This document shows, piece after piece, positions 6,793 through 15,847 of a stretch of 38,858 nucleotides of DNA. The DNA lies in assembly GCA_964528035.1 (NCBI GenBank), contig CAZGQY010000016.1, forward strand, positions 1-38,858, written 5' to 3'. The position numbers and the translations under genes were made by a program. Positions within the stretch are counted from its first letter, which is position 1; each line of letters opens with the position of its first letter. The notes under the pieces were generated by a model. The model did no database searches, was not told the DNA's origin, and saw only the letters and a list, made by a program, of their open reading frames with translations. This DNA is from CAZGQY01 sp964528035. Lineage in GTDB: Bacteria; Pseudomonadota; Gammaproteobacteria; Methylococcales; UBA1147.

Positions 6793-7114
6793 TGACGATG
6801 AATTTGTGACCACAACACACCCTTTTGAAGGGCTTAAAAACGGCGAAGAACGGTTGGCAAAAGCACAATTAGCGCGGCAAATTAATGCCTTGATTAAAGA
6901 GCGTAGATTGAAGCAAAAGCCAGCATCAGAGCTGCTTGGCGTGACACAGCCTGAAATTTCACAAATCGCCAATGGCCGCTTATCCGGTTTTTCATTTGAT
7001 CGTTTATATCGCTGCTTACATGCACTTGATATGGATGTTGAAATTACCATAAAAAAACATGTTCCCGTGGGCAATGAAACAGCCGGAATACATGTTTCCA
7101 GCCTTCAGGTTTAA
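6770..7114 (+). CDS. HigA-like antitoxin, XRE-type HTH
   Basis: The 114-residue protein starts at ATG 6770 with GAAGG nine bases before it. A helix-turn-helix of the XRE/HigA type spans about residues 40-85: LARQINALIKERRLKQKPAS, ELLGVTQPEISQIANGRLSG, FSFDRLYRCLHALDMDVEI. HigA-type antitoxins bind their own promoter and neutralise the HigB ribonuclease. Its start overlaps the end of the expected toxin frame. It is intact although the toxin next to it is frameshifted, so it may persist as an orphan antitoxin or repressor acting on the palindrome at 6400-6419. Confidence 0.85.
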   Translation: MTNITHDNDDEFVTTTHPFEGLKNGEERLAKAQLARQINALIKERRLKQKPASELLGVTQPEISQIANGRLSGFSFDRLYRCLHALDMDVEITIKKHVPVGNETAGIHVSSLQV

Positions 7115-7290
7115 AATGAAAGGCCGTATCCACTGACTATCAAGTACAGAATTGGAGGCATTTCACACATAACCTCCATTATTCTTAGACCTAAAAAAGT
7201 TATAAACTAATCGGCTCTACGATCACTTTCATCTCACTTTCTAGTTTTCCTGGTTCAATCCGCAGCTTAACAACTCAATGAGTTTTAATA

Positions 7291-7764
7291 ATGAAATCTT
7301 CTGCAAAATTTAGTTTTTGCAGGCGTTATCGATATACCTTGCAGCGCCATTGGGGTGAATACGCTGATCGTGGTTATGTGATGTTTATTGGTTTAAATCC
7401 AAGCACTGCCGATGAAACCAAAGACGATCCCACTTTACGTCGTTGTATCTGTTTTGCTAAATCGTGGGGATACGATGGAGTGTTCATGCTGAATTTATTC
7501 GCTTTGCGTTCGACAGATCCGATCGAAATGCGGAACCATCCACATCCCATCGGTCCGCAGAATAATTTTTATATTACCGAAATTGCGAAGCATGCAGAAC
7601 TGATTGTTGCTGCCTGGGGAAACCATGGGGTTCATCACGGGCGCGATGCTGAGGTTCGGTCATTATGCACAAATCTACATTATTTAAGGCTTACTAAATC
7701 TGGTCAGCCCGGGCATCCATTGTATTTGCCAAGGATCCTTAAACCTGTTCAATGGCTACAATAG
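7291..7764 (+). CDS. DUF1643-family protein
   Basis: The 157-residue protein follows the DUF1643 pattern: an N-terminal CRRYRYTLQRHWG, the conserved block YVMFIGLNPSTADETKDDPT, LRRCICFAKSWGYDGVFMLN, then IVAAWGNHG and a C-terminal GHPLYLP. The family's biochemical function is not established as far as I know. The protein is soluble with no signal peptide. It stands alone on the plus strand between the accessory region and ampD, so context gives little help. A short spacer of about 175 bases separates it from the HigA-like gene, and a palindromic repeat follows it. Confidence 0.85.
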   Translation: MKSSAKFSFCRRYRYTLQRHWGEYADRGYVMFIGLNPSTADETKDDPTLRRCICFAKSWGYDGVFMLNLFALRSTDPIEMRNHPHPIGPQNNFYITEIAKHAELIVAAWGNHGVHHGRDAEVRSLCTNLHYLRLTKSGQPGHPLYLPRILKPVQWLQ

Positions 7765-7835
7765 ACTTCGTTTCATTTATTTTTGGTCAATCCCGTAAAG
7801 GTCAATGTTCTCGAACCAAGCCAGAAACGTAACGA

Positions 7836-7974
7836 CTTGCCCCCTAATCGAAACAGCCCTCTATGGGGGAACTGTGGAGGAAGTGTATGCGGCAGGGAAG
7901 CCGCATCCAAGCCTACAAGGATGTATTTACGGCGTCTTCCGGAACAGATCACCCATAGAGGGGCGAGCAGTTAC
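7836..7974. repeat. ~140-bp palindromic repeat, family C, forward copy
   Basis: Bases 7836-7974 match 21329-21470 in inverted orientation almost base for base. Ends are partly complementary (CCTCTATGGG near 7858 and CCCATAGAGG near 7952), and the centre carries GCGGCAGGGAAGCCGC, a small hairpin. The short reading frames across it (for example 7783-8007) have no family resemblance and I treat them as chance. It contains no gene. Confidence 0.75.
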
Positions 7975-8077
7975 CCAGAAACAATAATTTCCTGTGTAGG
8001 GCTATGACATGGAGAATTGAGGTTTTACAGAGGTTTTTAGCCTTATCCTTTCTGTACCCGGTTTTTTCGAGCGATGT

Positions 8078-8623
8078 CTATTCTGAAATTAGTTTATTAA
8101 ATATCGACCAATCGAAATAATTCCCGGGATCTGTTTTTCTGCCGGGAGCGATGGTGCTATGGCCTGTGATGTGTTCTGGGCAGAGTAAAGGATAGTGTTC
8201 AATCAATACTTTCGTCAATTTTGCCAGTTGTGCGTATTGTTCTTTTTCATAAGTACAATTATCGGTACCTTCCAGTTCTATACCAATGGAAAAATCGTTG
8301 CAGTTTGATCGATTTTGATAGCTGGATTCACCGGCGTGCCATGCCCGTTTGCTGAACGGTACATATTGAAATACTTTTCCGCAGCGATCAATTAAAACGT
8401 GGGCTGAGACACGAAGCGTGTGAATTTTTTCAAAATAAGGATGTTCCGTTGGATCGAGTTGGTTTTGAAACAAGCGATGAATTGAATCGCCGCCGAATTT
8501 TCCTGGAGGCAGACTAATGCAATGGATCACGATGAGTGAAATATCATTCGAATCCGGTCGGGAGTCGAAATTTTCACAATGTATTTTCTCGGCTGTATCA
8601 AACCAATGTTCTTCTATATACAT
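8078..8623 (-). CDS. ampD: 1,6-anhydro-N-acetylmuramyl-L-alanine amidase
   Basis: The 181-residue cytoplasmic protein matches AmpD, which removes peptide from anhydro-muropeptides during cell-wall recycling and so controls AmpR-type beta-lactamase induction. Zinc ligands are visible at His34 (LIVIHCIS), His155 (ITGHSTIAPGRKTDPG) and Asp165. The catalytic pair is probably Glu116 (IGIELEGTD) and Lys163. Length is close to the usual 180-190 residues and there is no signal peptide. In many gammaproteobacteria ampE follows ampD; here none follows, and DUF1643 is instead found beyond. The divergent gene upstream is the DUF1631 protein, with about 310 bases between starts in which I recognise no other gene. 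Confidence 0.95.
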   Translation of the reverse strand: MYIEEHWFDTAEKIHCENFDSRPDSNDISLIVIHCISLPPGKFGGDSIHRLFQNQLDPTEHPYFEKIHTLRVSAHVLIDRCGKVFQYVPFSKRAWHAGESSYQNRSNCNDFSIGIELEGTDNCTYEKEQYAQLAKLTKVLIEHYPLLCPEHITGHSTIAPGRKTDPGNYFDWSIFNKLISE

Positions 8624-8933
8624 GGATCCTGCGATTTTGGCGAAATTGAACTATTATTTGGTTCAGGATGTGAATTTACGGATTAACCCCATTATTGTTC
8701 AGCGAAAAGTGGACGATTCAATTAGTTTAACGTTGCCTTTTTTCAAAATTGCGATTTGGGTCACGATATTTTTGAATCGGATACGCTAGTCTAAATGACT
8801 ATTATCGACTAATCGAGCCTTTCTATAGCGAAGCAAATCATCGCTCAGGGGCATTTAGCATCGCGTATGGTGACGAACAATGGGCAGACAAAATTTATTA
8901 TACACAGCGCCTGGTAGTCCGGGAGGACGGAGA

Positions 8934-11369
8934 ATGGTTCAATCAGATTCAAACGTAGTTCCTATCGGATTCAAAAACAGACCTTCTAACTCAAATAAAG
9001 CTAAATTGGACAATATGACTCATCAAGTCGTTGCAGAATGTCGAAAGCTTTATAATAAGCACTTGGCGAATATCCATCACGAATTTTTTGATCGTGTTGA
9101 TGATGAACTCTTTGAGTTGTCGGACAAGGCTGAAAGCAGCTCTTTGCAATCAATATATTTTGAAGCAATGCGATTTGTCAGGAAGGAGCGGCAGCAGTTG
9201 GAACGGCAATTTTCCGACGCGGCTCTAAGGCACTACGATGACTTTTGGCGAAACGGTGTCAAAGATAAAGAGCAGTCAGTGGAAACTGAAATTGATGAAG
9301 ATAATTTTTCATTGGTAGAAAACGAAGCTCTGGAAGAGGATCTGGCAATTTCGACAATGATTGACAAGGGTTGCCAATTTCTTCATTCAGAATTATATGG
9401 AGTGAACAGACGGTTCGCGGTATTAATCGGTCTGGAAAAGATTGAGAATGAAGATAACCCGGTTGCTCCAGGCTATGTTTGTCATGCTTTAGAGAGCGTC
9501 ATAAAACCTCTGATTCTTGATCTGAAGATTAAACTGATTATTTACAAACTATACGATCAGTTAGCATTGTGTAAACTTGAATCACTGTATAAGGATATTA
9601 ATCAATTACTGATATCCCAGGGCATCCTGCCAAAACTGTCTAGAAATATTAAGAGAAAAGGTCCCCCGGCGACTGGTTTTCCTGGCATGCCAGGGTCAGA
9701 ATCACATAGTGATGATGATTATGTGGCGGCAAATCTGCCTCGGGATATGGATGAAAATGGTGTTTTGGTTGATCCAGCTGCAGAGATGGCGGCTTTCCAA
9801 TCCATGCAGTCACTGTTAAGTGGTTGGCGTGGGCAAAACGGAATGGTGCCATCGACTGCGATGGATAATGCTCACTTTAACGGTCCGGTGTTTGCTGCAA
9901 ACGATGTATTGAACGCCTTGTCTCTGCTGCAGGGAGGTGCATTTCAGTCCGGTCATTTGCAAGATTTCAATCAGGGTGTCAAGTTATTTTTGTCCAATGA
10001 GTTAAATAGTGCTGATAATCAGGGAGAAAAACGACCGATCGGTGAATTGGAAGAAGATGTGATCGATATGGTCGAGATGATTTTTGATTATATTCTCGGT
10101 GATGAAAAATTACCTGATTCTATTAAGGTATTGATTGGTCGATTGCAAATACCCATCGTCAAGGTTGCCATTATCGAAAAGGGATTCTTTGCAAGAAAAT
10201 CTCATTCAGCCAGAAAATTACTCAATATAGTCGCACGAGCGGGTGCGGATCTAGATGATCAAAGTTGTACGAATAATCCCGTATTTGTTGCAATCGAAGC
10301 GATTGTAAACCGGATTCTCAATGATTTTACCAATAATGTTGAAATTTTCTCAGAATTGTATGACGAATTTTCAGCGTTTATGGAAAAAGATGAGCACCGT
10401 TCACGTATTATTGAGGAAAGAACCCGTCAGGTAACAGAAAGCAAAGAACAGTTGAGCCTGGCGAAAAGTAAAGTGATTTACGAACTGGCAAAATGTATGC
10501 AGGGTAAAGAACTTCCGGTGGTGGTGAAAACTTTTTTGACCGACACCTGGAAAGACGTGATGGTATTATCTTATTTGAGAAAAGATAAAGAATCTGTCGG
10601 TTGGGAGAATTCATTTGATGTGGTTAATCGTCTCATCTGGAGTGTTACTCCTCCTGTAGATAATCAGGAAAAACAGCAGGTATTGAAAGAAATCCCCCGT
10701 TTAATTAAAGATATTCGTGGGGCTTTGGAGAATATCTCTTTTGATCCACATCAAATGACGGTGTTCTTTAAGGATCTGGAAAATAGTCATGTGGAAGCAC
10801 TCAACTCTGTGGGTAAAGAAGTGCCTCGTTCTCAGTCAAATACTTCTGGCCCGGAGGAATCATCGGATTGGCACGATGTAAGTCCTGTGGCCAGAGCCAA
10901 AGACCAGCAGATGGCTGCCGAGATTGAAGCCATGGCGGGTGGCTTGATGGATGTTGACGAAGTCATATCGAACGTTGTAAATCAGGAAAAAAATAAAGAA
11001 GTCTCGGGTATCGAAGGTCGTTTATTGTCTGAATCCAATCCACAGGGTGTGGGGCAGCCGAATCAAGACGAGTATGTGCAAACAGCAGAATCTTTAGAAG
11101 TTGGACAGTGGTTATCTTTTAAAGACGAGTCTGATGAAATTCAGAAGGCGAAGTTATCCTGGAAAAGTCATGTCACATCAAAGTATGTTTTCGTAAATCG
11201 AAAGGGAGTGAAAATAGCGGAAAAATCGCTTAATGATCTTGCTAAAGAGTTACGCAGTGGGATTGCAAAAATTTTGGAGAACACCACAGTACCGGTTATG
11301 GACAGAGCGCTGGCTGCGATGATGGCAACAATAAAGCCAGAAGATGAACCAGATCCACTGTGTGTGTAA
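8934..11369 (+). CDS. DUF1631-family protein
   Basis: A long soluble, largely helical protein of 811 residues with the pattern of DUF1631: an N-terminal helical segment (MTHQVVAECRKLYNKHL), a middle disordered part rich in Pro/Gly/Asp, and a conserved block from about residue 390 with DVIDMVEMIFDYILGDEKLP, SIKVLIGRLQIPIVKVAIIE and KGFFARKSHSARKLLN. The C-terminal region ends with a small beta-rich module (GQWLSFKDESDEIQKAKLSW). I choose ATG 8934 because GGGAGG lies nine bases before it; the alternative ATG 8880 has no good ribosome site and would add 18 residues. The function of the family is not known to me. It faces ampD divergently and is followed by nadC, a common gammaproteobacterial arrangement. 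Confidence 0.85.
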   Translation: MVQSDSNVVPIGFKNRPSNSNKAKLDNMTHQVVAECRKLYNKHLANIHHEFFDRVDDELFELSDKAESSSLQSIYFEAMRFVRKERQQLERQFSDAALRHYDDFWRNGVKDKEQSVETEIDEDNFSLVENEALEEDLAISTMIDKGCQFLHSELYGVNRRFAVLIGLEKIENEDNPVAPGYVCHALESVIKPLILDLKIKLIIYKLYDQLALCKLESLYKDINQLLISQGILPKLSRNIKRKGPPATGFPGMPGSESHSDDDYVAANLPRDMDENGVLVDPAAEMAAFQSMQSLLSGWRGQNGMVPSTAMDNAHFNGPVFAANDVLNALSLLQGGAFQSGHLQDFNQGVKLFLSNELNSADNQGEKRPIGELEEDVIDMVEMIFDYILGDEKLPDSIKVLIGRLQIPIVKVAIIEKGFFARKSHSARKLLNIVARAGADLDDQSCTNNPVFVAIEAIVNRILNDFTNNVEIFSELYDEFSAFMEKDEHRSRIIEERTRQVTESKEQLSLAKSKVIYELAKCMQGKELPVVVKTFLTDTWKDVMVLSYLRKDKESVGWENSFDVVNRLIWSVTPPVDNQEKQQVLKEIPRLIKDIRGALENISFDPHQMTVFFKDLENSHVEALNSVGKEVPRSQSNTSGPEESSDWHDVSPVARAKDQQMAAEIEAMAGGLMDVDEVISNVVNQEKNKEVSGIEGRLLSESNPQGVGQPNQDEYVQTAESLEVGQWLSFKDESDEIQKAKLSWKSHVTSKYVFVNRKGVKIAEKSLNDLAKELRSGIAKILENTTVPVMDRALAAMMATIKPEDEPDPLCV

Positions 11370-11598
11370 TTCGAAACACTTAGCCATTTTATTAAACAGA
11401 TTTGTTCTCTTAGGTTGTGTGGATCGCGCAACAGGGATGTTTTCGCATATCTTTCAGAAAAATACTCACGCTCCAGAAAAGATCATTGCCCAGTATTATA
11501 TTGGCCGACAGGAGAATTGTGTAACCGAATCTGTAAGGTACCTAATCTAAGGAATGTATGGGACAATTTATCGTTTCCATTATTCATAGAAACAATCA

Positions 11599-12441
11599 AT
11601 GCAAAAGGGTTCCGCTAGATTAGTCGATGATAACGAGATAGAACGATTTTTACACGAAGACATTGGCGCAAAAGATTTAACCGCTGAAATCATACCCGAG
11701 ACAAAACTGGCAATAGCTACTGTGATTGCCCGGGAGGCCGTTGTTGTTTGTGGCCAGGCCTGGTTTTCTGCTGTATTCCGGTTTCTGGACAGCTCGTCGC
11801 AAGTATCGTGGGATGTGTCGGATGGCGAGGAAATAACCGCAAATACCCGTTTGTGTACCGTTAATGGGAATGCTCGTGCTCTTCTCAGTGGAGAAAGAAC
11901 AGCATTAAATTTCTTGCAGACATTATCTTCCACAGCGACGCTCTCGCGTCGATATTACAAAGCCGTTTATGGAACCAATGCGATTGTATTAGATACACGC
12001 AAGACAATTCCCGGCCTTAGATGTGCACAAAAGTACGCGGTGCGCTGTGGTGGATGCAGTAACCACCGTTTCGGTTTATTTGATGGAATTCTTATAAAAG
12101 AAAACCATATTGCGGCTGCCGGATCAATCCGTAATGCAGTTGCAATGGCAAGGTCAGCTCATTCTGGAATCTCTGTTGAGGTTGAAGTGGAATGTCTGCA
12201 GGAACTGGAACAGGCATTGGCTGCAGGTGCTGATCGAATTCTGCTGGATAATTTTGATCTTGATGGTCTTCATCGGGCGGTGTCTGTGAATAACGCTGCC
12301 GCCGAGTTGGAAGCATCAGGTAATGTTAATCTGAGTAATATAAGAGAAATCGCGTCGACGGGCGTAAATTATATTTCGGTCGGTGCTTTGACAAAAAATA
12401 TACAGGCCGCTGATTTGTCGATGACTATGGAGCTTATCTAG
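11599..12441 (+). CDS. nadC: Nicotinate-nucleotide pyrophosphorylase (carboxylating)
   Basis: The 280-residue enzyme converts quinolinate and PRPP to nicotinate mononucleotide in de novo NAD synthesis. Visible family blocks are HEDIGAKDLTAEIIP near the start, GERTALNFLQTLSSTATLSR, the PRPP/quinolinate-binding DTRKTIPGLRCAQKYAVRCG and GGCSNHRFGLFDGILIKENH, VEVEVECLQELEQAL, and a C-terminal GVNYISVGALTK. Length is typical. About 230 bases separate it from the DUF1631 gene, enough for its own promoter, though none is clear. Its TAG stop coincides with the left end (CTAGTACTCC) of a palindromic element that separates it from the convergent GST gene. Confidence 0.96.
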   Translation: MQKGSARLVDDNEIERFLHEDIGAKDLTAEIIPETKLAIATVIAREAVVVCGQAWFSAVFRFLDSSSQVSWDVSDGEEITANTRLCTVNGNARALLSGERTALNFLQTLSSTATLSRRYYKAVYGTNAIVLDTRKTIPGLRCAQKYAVRCGGCSNHRFGLFDGILIKENHIAAAGSIRNAVAMARSAHSGISVEVEVECLQELEQALAAGADRILLDNFDLDGLHRAVSVNNAAAELEASGNVNLSNIREIASTGVNYISVGALTKNIQAADLSMTMELI

Positions 12442-12578
12442 TACTCCATCATTGTTGTATTGACGGGTATATGAGCCGATAAGCAGCCATCTACGTTGTT
12501 GCACTCGCTTGACACGTGCGACTAGTCCTGCGCCTAGCAGCTGACCATTTACCTCCCAGCACAACTGTGATGGAGTAT
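12439..12578. repeat. ~140-bp palindromic element, family B, copy 1
   Basis: Terminal inverted repeats of about 17 bases (left TACTCCATCATTGTTGT; right end reads ACAACTGTGATGGAGTA) enclose a centre with GAGCCGATAAGCAGCC and CTGACCATTT. A diverged copy lies at 20785-20932 in the same orientation. The left tip CTAG supplies the nadC TAG stop. Between two convergent genes it is well placed to terminate transcription from both sides. No gene is contained. Confidence 0.65.
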
Positions 12579-12589
12579 TAGGAGGCTCT

Positions 12590-13261
12590 TTACTTTCCAG
12601 TGGTCTCCTGGGAAAGTTTCCCAAATAATACAGTGTTGTCACGGGGTTTCCATATACGGTATTTTTTCATTACGCTGGAAAATAGAGCTGATTGTATGAA
12701 TCGTTGTAGCCAGTTGTTTAGCGATTTGAAGTCTGTATGATCAAACCATTGTTTGTCGACTGCGGCAAACTGTCTGATAAAGGGAAAGATGGCTATATCC
12801 GCCAATGAAGTCTGCTCTCCACATAAAAATCGGGTTGAATGCAGGCGGTTTTCGAGTTCGACCAAGAAAGGTTCCGCCATGCGGCGATAATAGTTCGCAG
12901 GATGTGCCGGATAGCGGTCGGCGTATTTATAACGATCCAGAAAGTGCTTGAATTCGCCGTCATTCCATTTGAGCAGCATTTTAGTTTCTTCGATTGAAAA
13001 TATTTTTTCATCTATCCACCCATCGGGATCATTCACTGCAAGTGCCCAGTGCATTATGTCAATGCTCTCATCGAGTATTTCGCCGCCAGGACATTGCAGA
13101 ACAGGCACTGTTGCTTTCGATGAAATTGCCAGCAATGCTTCTGGTTTGCAACTCAACAGGACTTCACGTAGTTCTATAGCTATATTCGCGTAGGCAATTG
13201 CCATACGGGCACGTATAGCGTAGGGACAGCGTCTGAAGCTGTATAAAATTGGAGCAGCCAT
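12590..13261 (-). CDS. Glutathione S-transferase-family protein
   Basis: The 223-residue protein has an N-terminal thioredoxin fold starting PILYSFRRCPYAIRARMAIA with a CPYA motif (Cys12), as in glutaredoxin-like and Omega/beta-type GSTs. The glutathione-binding TVPVLQ and the ILDESIDIMHW block follow, then an all-helical C-terminal domain containing TSLADIAIFPFIRQFA. Cys12 suggests thiol transfer or deglutathionylation rather than classical conjugation. It is the last gene of a minus-strand run beginning at lpoA; 36 bases separate it from the FAD oxidase upstream. The run ends at the family B palindromic element. Confidence 0.9.
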   Translation of the reverse strand: MAAPILYSFRRCPYAIRARMAIAYANIAIELREVLLSCKPEALLAISSKATVPVLQCPGGEILDESIDIMHWALAVNDPDGWIDEKIFSIEETKMLLKWNDGEFKHFLDRYKYADRYPAHPANYYRRMAEPFLVELENRLHSTRFLCGEQTSLADIAIFPFIRQFAAVDKQWFDHTDFKSLNNWLQRFIQSALFSSVMKKYRIWKPRDNTVLFGKLSQETTGK

Positions 13262-13297
13262 AGGATAGTAGTGTTCGAATGATGGTTTAATTGATAA

Positions 13298-14731
13298 TTA
13301 ATTCGCATCTATTAAACTTGTCGGAAACATCTTGTCTGGATTGAGTATGTTTTTTGGGTCAAATTGTTTTTTTATTGAGCGCATTAGTTGCAGTGTGTCG
13401 GCGTCGATTTCCCGATCGATGTAGTCGCGTTTGACTAAACCGATACCGTGTTCACCGGAAAGCGTTCCATTGAGTTTCAATACACAGTCAAAAATTTGTT
13501 CCAGGCACTGATGGGCTCTTTTTTGCTCGTTTTCGGAGTCAGGATCATAAAGAATGTTCACGTGTATGTTGCCGTTACCCGCGTGGCCAAAGTTTACGAT
13601 GGGTAATTTGAATTTTTTTGACAATTGATTCAGTTGGTCTATGAGTTCTGCCAGTCTCGATACAGGCACCACAATATCTTCATTAATTTTTCCGGGTGCT
13701 GTCTGCCGAAGCGCTGGAGAAAGCGCTTTTCGGGTTTTCCACAGATCCTGGATCTCTTGGTCCGATTCAGCGACTCTCATTTCAATTAAACCTTTCGTGT
13801 TGGCGGCATTGCGAATTGACTCTATAGCGGCCGGTATACTTTCTTTGTTGCCATCAATTTCAACCATGAGTAATGCGGCAGACTCTTTCGGTAGATCAAG
13901 CGGTGAATAACGGGCGATGATGTTGATCGCATTGCTATCCATAAATTCCAATGCGCAAGGTATGCATGGTTGATTCATAATTTGGGAGATCGCGTGTGCA
14001 GCGCTGGAAATAGTGGAATAAGCAATGCGCAGAGTTTGTTTTTTTTCAGGTTTAGGCGTAATGCGAAGCGTCGCCTGAGTTATGATTGCCAAGGTGCCTT
14101 CGGAGCCAATCAATAATCGGGTTAGGTCATAGCCAACGACTCCCTTGGTTGTGAATACTCCTGTTTTTATTGTTTTCCCCCCGCCTGTAACAGCGGTTAA
14201 TCCCAAAGTATTTTCTCTTGGTGTGCCATATTTTACGGCTTTCGGTCCGGCAGAGTTATAGGCAAGATTACCACCGACCGTGCAAAATGCAGCACTGGTT
14301 GGATCGGGGGGCCAGAAAAAGCCCGACTGTCCAATCAGGTCTTGAACAGTTTGGTTGATTATTCCAGGTTCCACTGTGATGTATCTGTTTTCCGGCGAAT
14401 AATCGATCACATTGCACATTCGTTCCATGGATAAAACTATACCGTGTTGGCTGGGGACAGTTGCTCCAGTGGTGCCGGTTCCCCTGCCTCGGGTCGTCAA
14501 GGGAATTTCATAGTGCTTGCATAATTCCACCAGGTCCACGACTTGAGCATGAGTGTTTGCAAAAACCACAGCTGCAGGTAGTGAATGGATGCGGCTATTG
14601 TCGTATCCATACGTCCAGCAATCAGCAGGGTCGGTAAACAGGTTGTCCTGCGGGAATTTTTTTTTCAGTTGCCGAATACAGCTAATTGGCAGTGGGTTTC
14701 CGTTAGCCACATCAATTGTCTTATTCACCAA
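13298..14731 (-). CDS. FAD-linked oxidase, GlcD/D-lactate dehydrogenase type
   Basis: The 477-residue protein has an N-terminal FAD-binding (PCMH-type) domain with TRGRGTGTTGATVP and GIVLSMERM, then FCTVGGNLAYNSAGPKAVKY and VVGYDLTRLLIGSEGTLAII. The C-terminal FAD-oxidase domain carries NFGHAGNGNIHVNI and LSGEHGIGLVKRDYI. These features fit the GlcD/DLD group, which oxidises 2-hydroxyacids such as glycolate or D-lactate; the substrate cannot be fixed from sequence. No iron-sulphur domain is fused and no glcE/glcF lie beside it, so a stand-alone D-lactate or 2-hydroxyglutarate dehydrogenase is more likely than glycolate oxidase. Its start overlaps the diaA stop by 11 bases, implying co-translation. 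Confidence 0.9.
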   Translation of the reverse strand: MVNKTIDVANGNPLPISCIRQLKKKFPQDNLFTDPADCWTYGYDNSRIHSLPAAVVFANTHAQVVDLVELCKHYEIPLTTRGRGTGTTGATVPSQHGIVLSMERMCNVIDYSPENRYITVEPGIINQTVQDLIGQSGFFWPPDPTSAAFCTVGGNLAYNSAGPKAVKYGTPRENTLGLTAVTGGGKTIKTGVFTTKGVVGYDLTRLLIGSEGTLAIITQATLRITPKPEKKQTLRIAYSTISSAAHAISQIMNQPCIPCALEFMDSNAINIIARYSPLDLPKESAALLMVEIDGNKESIPAAIESIRNAANTKGLIEMRVAESDQEIQDLWKTRKALSPALRQTAPGKINEDIVVPVSRLAELIDQLNQLSKKFKLPIVNFGHAGNGNIHVNILYDPDSENEQKRAHQCLEQIFDCVLKLNGTLSGEHGIGLVKRDYIDREIDADTLQLMRSIKKQFDPKNILNPDKMFPTSLIDAN

Positions 14732-15308
14732 ACAAATTCTGATCGATTAAATCGCACAGGCAATGAGTGATGAGTAAGTGTACTTCCTGAATACGTGCGG
14801 TTGATTGTGAAGCAATTCGAATTTCAATATCTGAAGAATCGAGTAAAGTGGCTAAGGCACCGCCATCTTTACCGGTGATTGCAATAACCAGCATGGATCG
14901 ATCATGCGCAGCGGTGACTGCTTTTAGAACGTTTGCCGAATTTCCGCTGGTTGTGTAACAAATTAAAATATCGTCGGGTTGGCCTAATGCTCTAATCTGT
15001 TTCGAAAAAATATCATCAAAGTGATAGTCATTTGCGATGGATGTCAGTGTTGAGGTATCAGTGGAGAGTGCAATGGCTGGTAATCCAGGCCTGTCGCGTT
15101 CGAAGCGATTCAGCATTTCAGAGGAAAAATGTTGCGCATCACCGGCTGAGCCACCATTACCACAGGTTAGGATTTTTTTGTCTTCCAAAAGGCAGTTGAC
15201 AAGTTTTTCGCTGGCTAATTCGATGGTTGGCGTCAACTCTTCCACAATATCCTGTTTAAGTTGAATGCTTGCTTTAAAATGGCTGCGAATACGGTCTTGG
15301 TAAGTCAT
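14721..15308 (-). CDS. diaA: SIS-domain protein DiaA/GmhA
   Basis: The 195-residue protein is one SIS domain with CGNGGSAGDAQHFSSEMLNR and SGNSANVLKAV. DiaA binds DnaA and promotes replication initiation; the close relative GmhA is a sedoheptulose-7-phosphate isomerase. I prefer DiaA because the gene follows yraN and lpoA, as in E. coli and many relatives. The two cannot be separated with certainty by sequence alone. It starts seven bases after the yraN stop and overlaps the next gene by 11 bases, so the genes are surely one transcript. Confidence 0.88.
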   Translation of the reverse strand: MTYQDRIRSHFKASIQLKQDIVEELTPTIELASEKLVNCLLEDKKILTCGNGGSAGDAQHFSSEMLNRFERDRPGLPAIALSTDTSTLTSIANDYHFDDIFSKQIRALGQPDDILICYTTSGNSANVLKAVTAAHDRSMLVIAITGKDGGALATLLDSSDIEIRIASQSTARIQEVHLLITHCLCDLIDQNLFGE

Positions 15309-15315
15309 GGTTGTT

Positions 15316-15660
15316 TTAAGTTTGAAAAGCGTCTGGTATCCAGTCTATATCGAGTGTCCCATTCTTAGGGGTAATGGCCACAACGTCAAATCTTGCTGCT
15401 TTGTTGATCTTATTGATCGTCAGATAATAGGAGGCGCAATTAATAATGCGTCGTTGTTTTCTTAAACCGACGCTTTCTTGCGGGCTACCGTACCTGGAGT
15501 TTTTTCTATAGCGAACCTCTACAAACACAATTGTGGAGGACTGTTTCATTATTAGGTCAATTTCGCCGCTACGGCAACTGAAGTTTCTGGTAACCAGGCT
15601 CATTCCTTTTTCCTGTAGATATGCCAATGCCTGATCTTCGGCCATGGAGCCAATATTCAT
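15316..15660 (-). CDS. yraN: YraN-type UPF0102 nuclease-fold protein
   Basis: The 114-residue protein has the UPF0102 pattern, related to Holliday-junction-resolvase-like folds: AEDQALAYLQEKGMSLVTRN, GEIDLIMKQSSTIVFVEVRY with the E-V-R core, RYGSPQESVGLRKQRRI, and RFDVVAI at the end. Its biochemical role is not firmly known. It may start at ATG 15660 or at the ATG five codons later (MAEDQAL). About 190 bases of non-coding sequence separate it from the lpoA stop, and seven from diaA. Confidence 0.93.
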   Translation of the reverse strand: MNIGSMAEDQALAYLQEKGMSLVTRNFSCRSGEIDLIMKQSSTIVFVEVRYRKNSRYGSPQESVGLRKQRRIINCASYYLTINKINKAARFDVVAITPKNGTLDIDWIPDAFQT

Positions 15661-15847
15661 TATTTACTGCAACTATTGATATGTAATGATGATCGGTCGG
15701 GCCGCTATGGTGGATTGACGGTATGTAAATTGCCTGCGCATGTTTTACCATATCGAGCATCTTGCAGAAGCCTGAAATTTTTGTCACTTTTACAGATTGC
15801 AGCTATTGCCAATACAGTTAATTATCATAGATCAGATGAAAAAAGGA

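Noticed and set aside
7783..8007. Short frames of 60-74 codons across the family C repeat
   Set aside because: They follow the repeat rather than a protein pattern, two frames overlap each other, and the other repeat copy shows no matching gene context.
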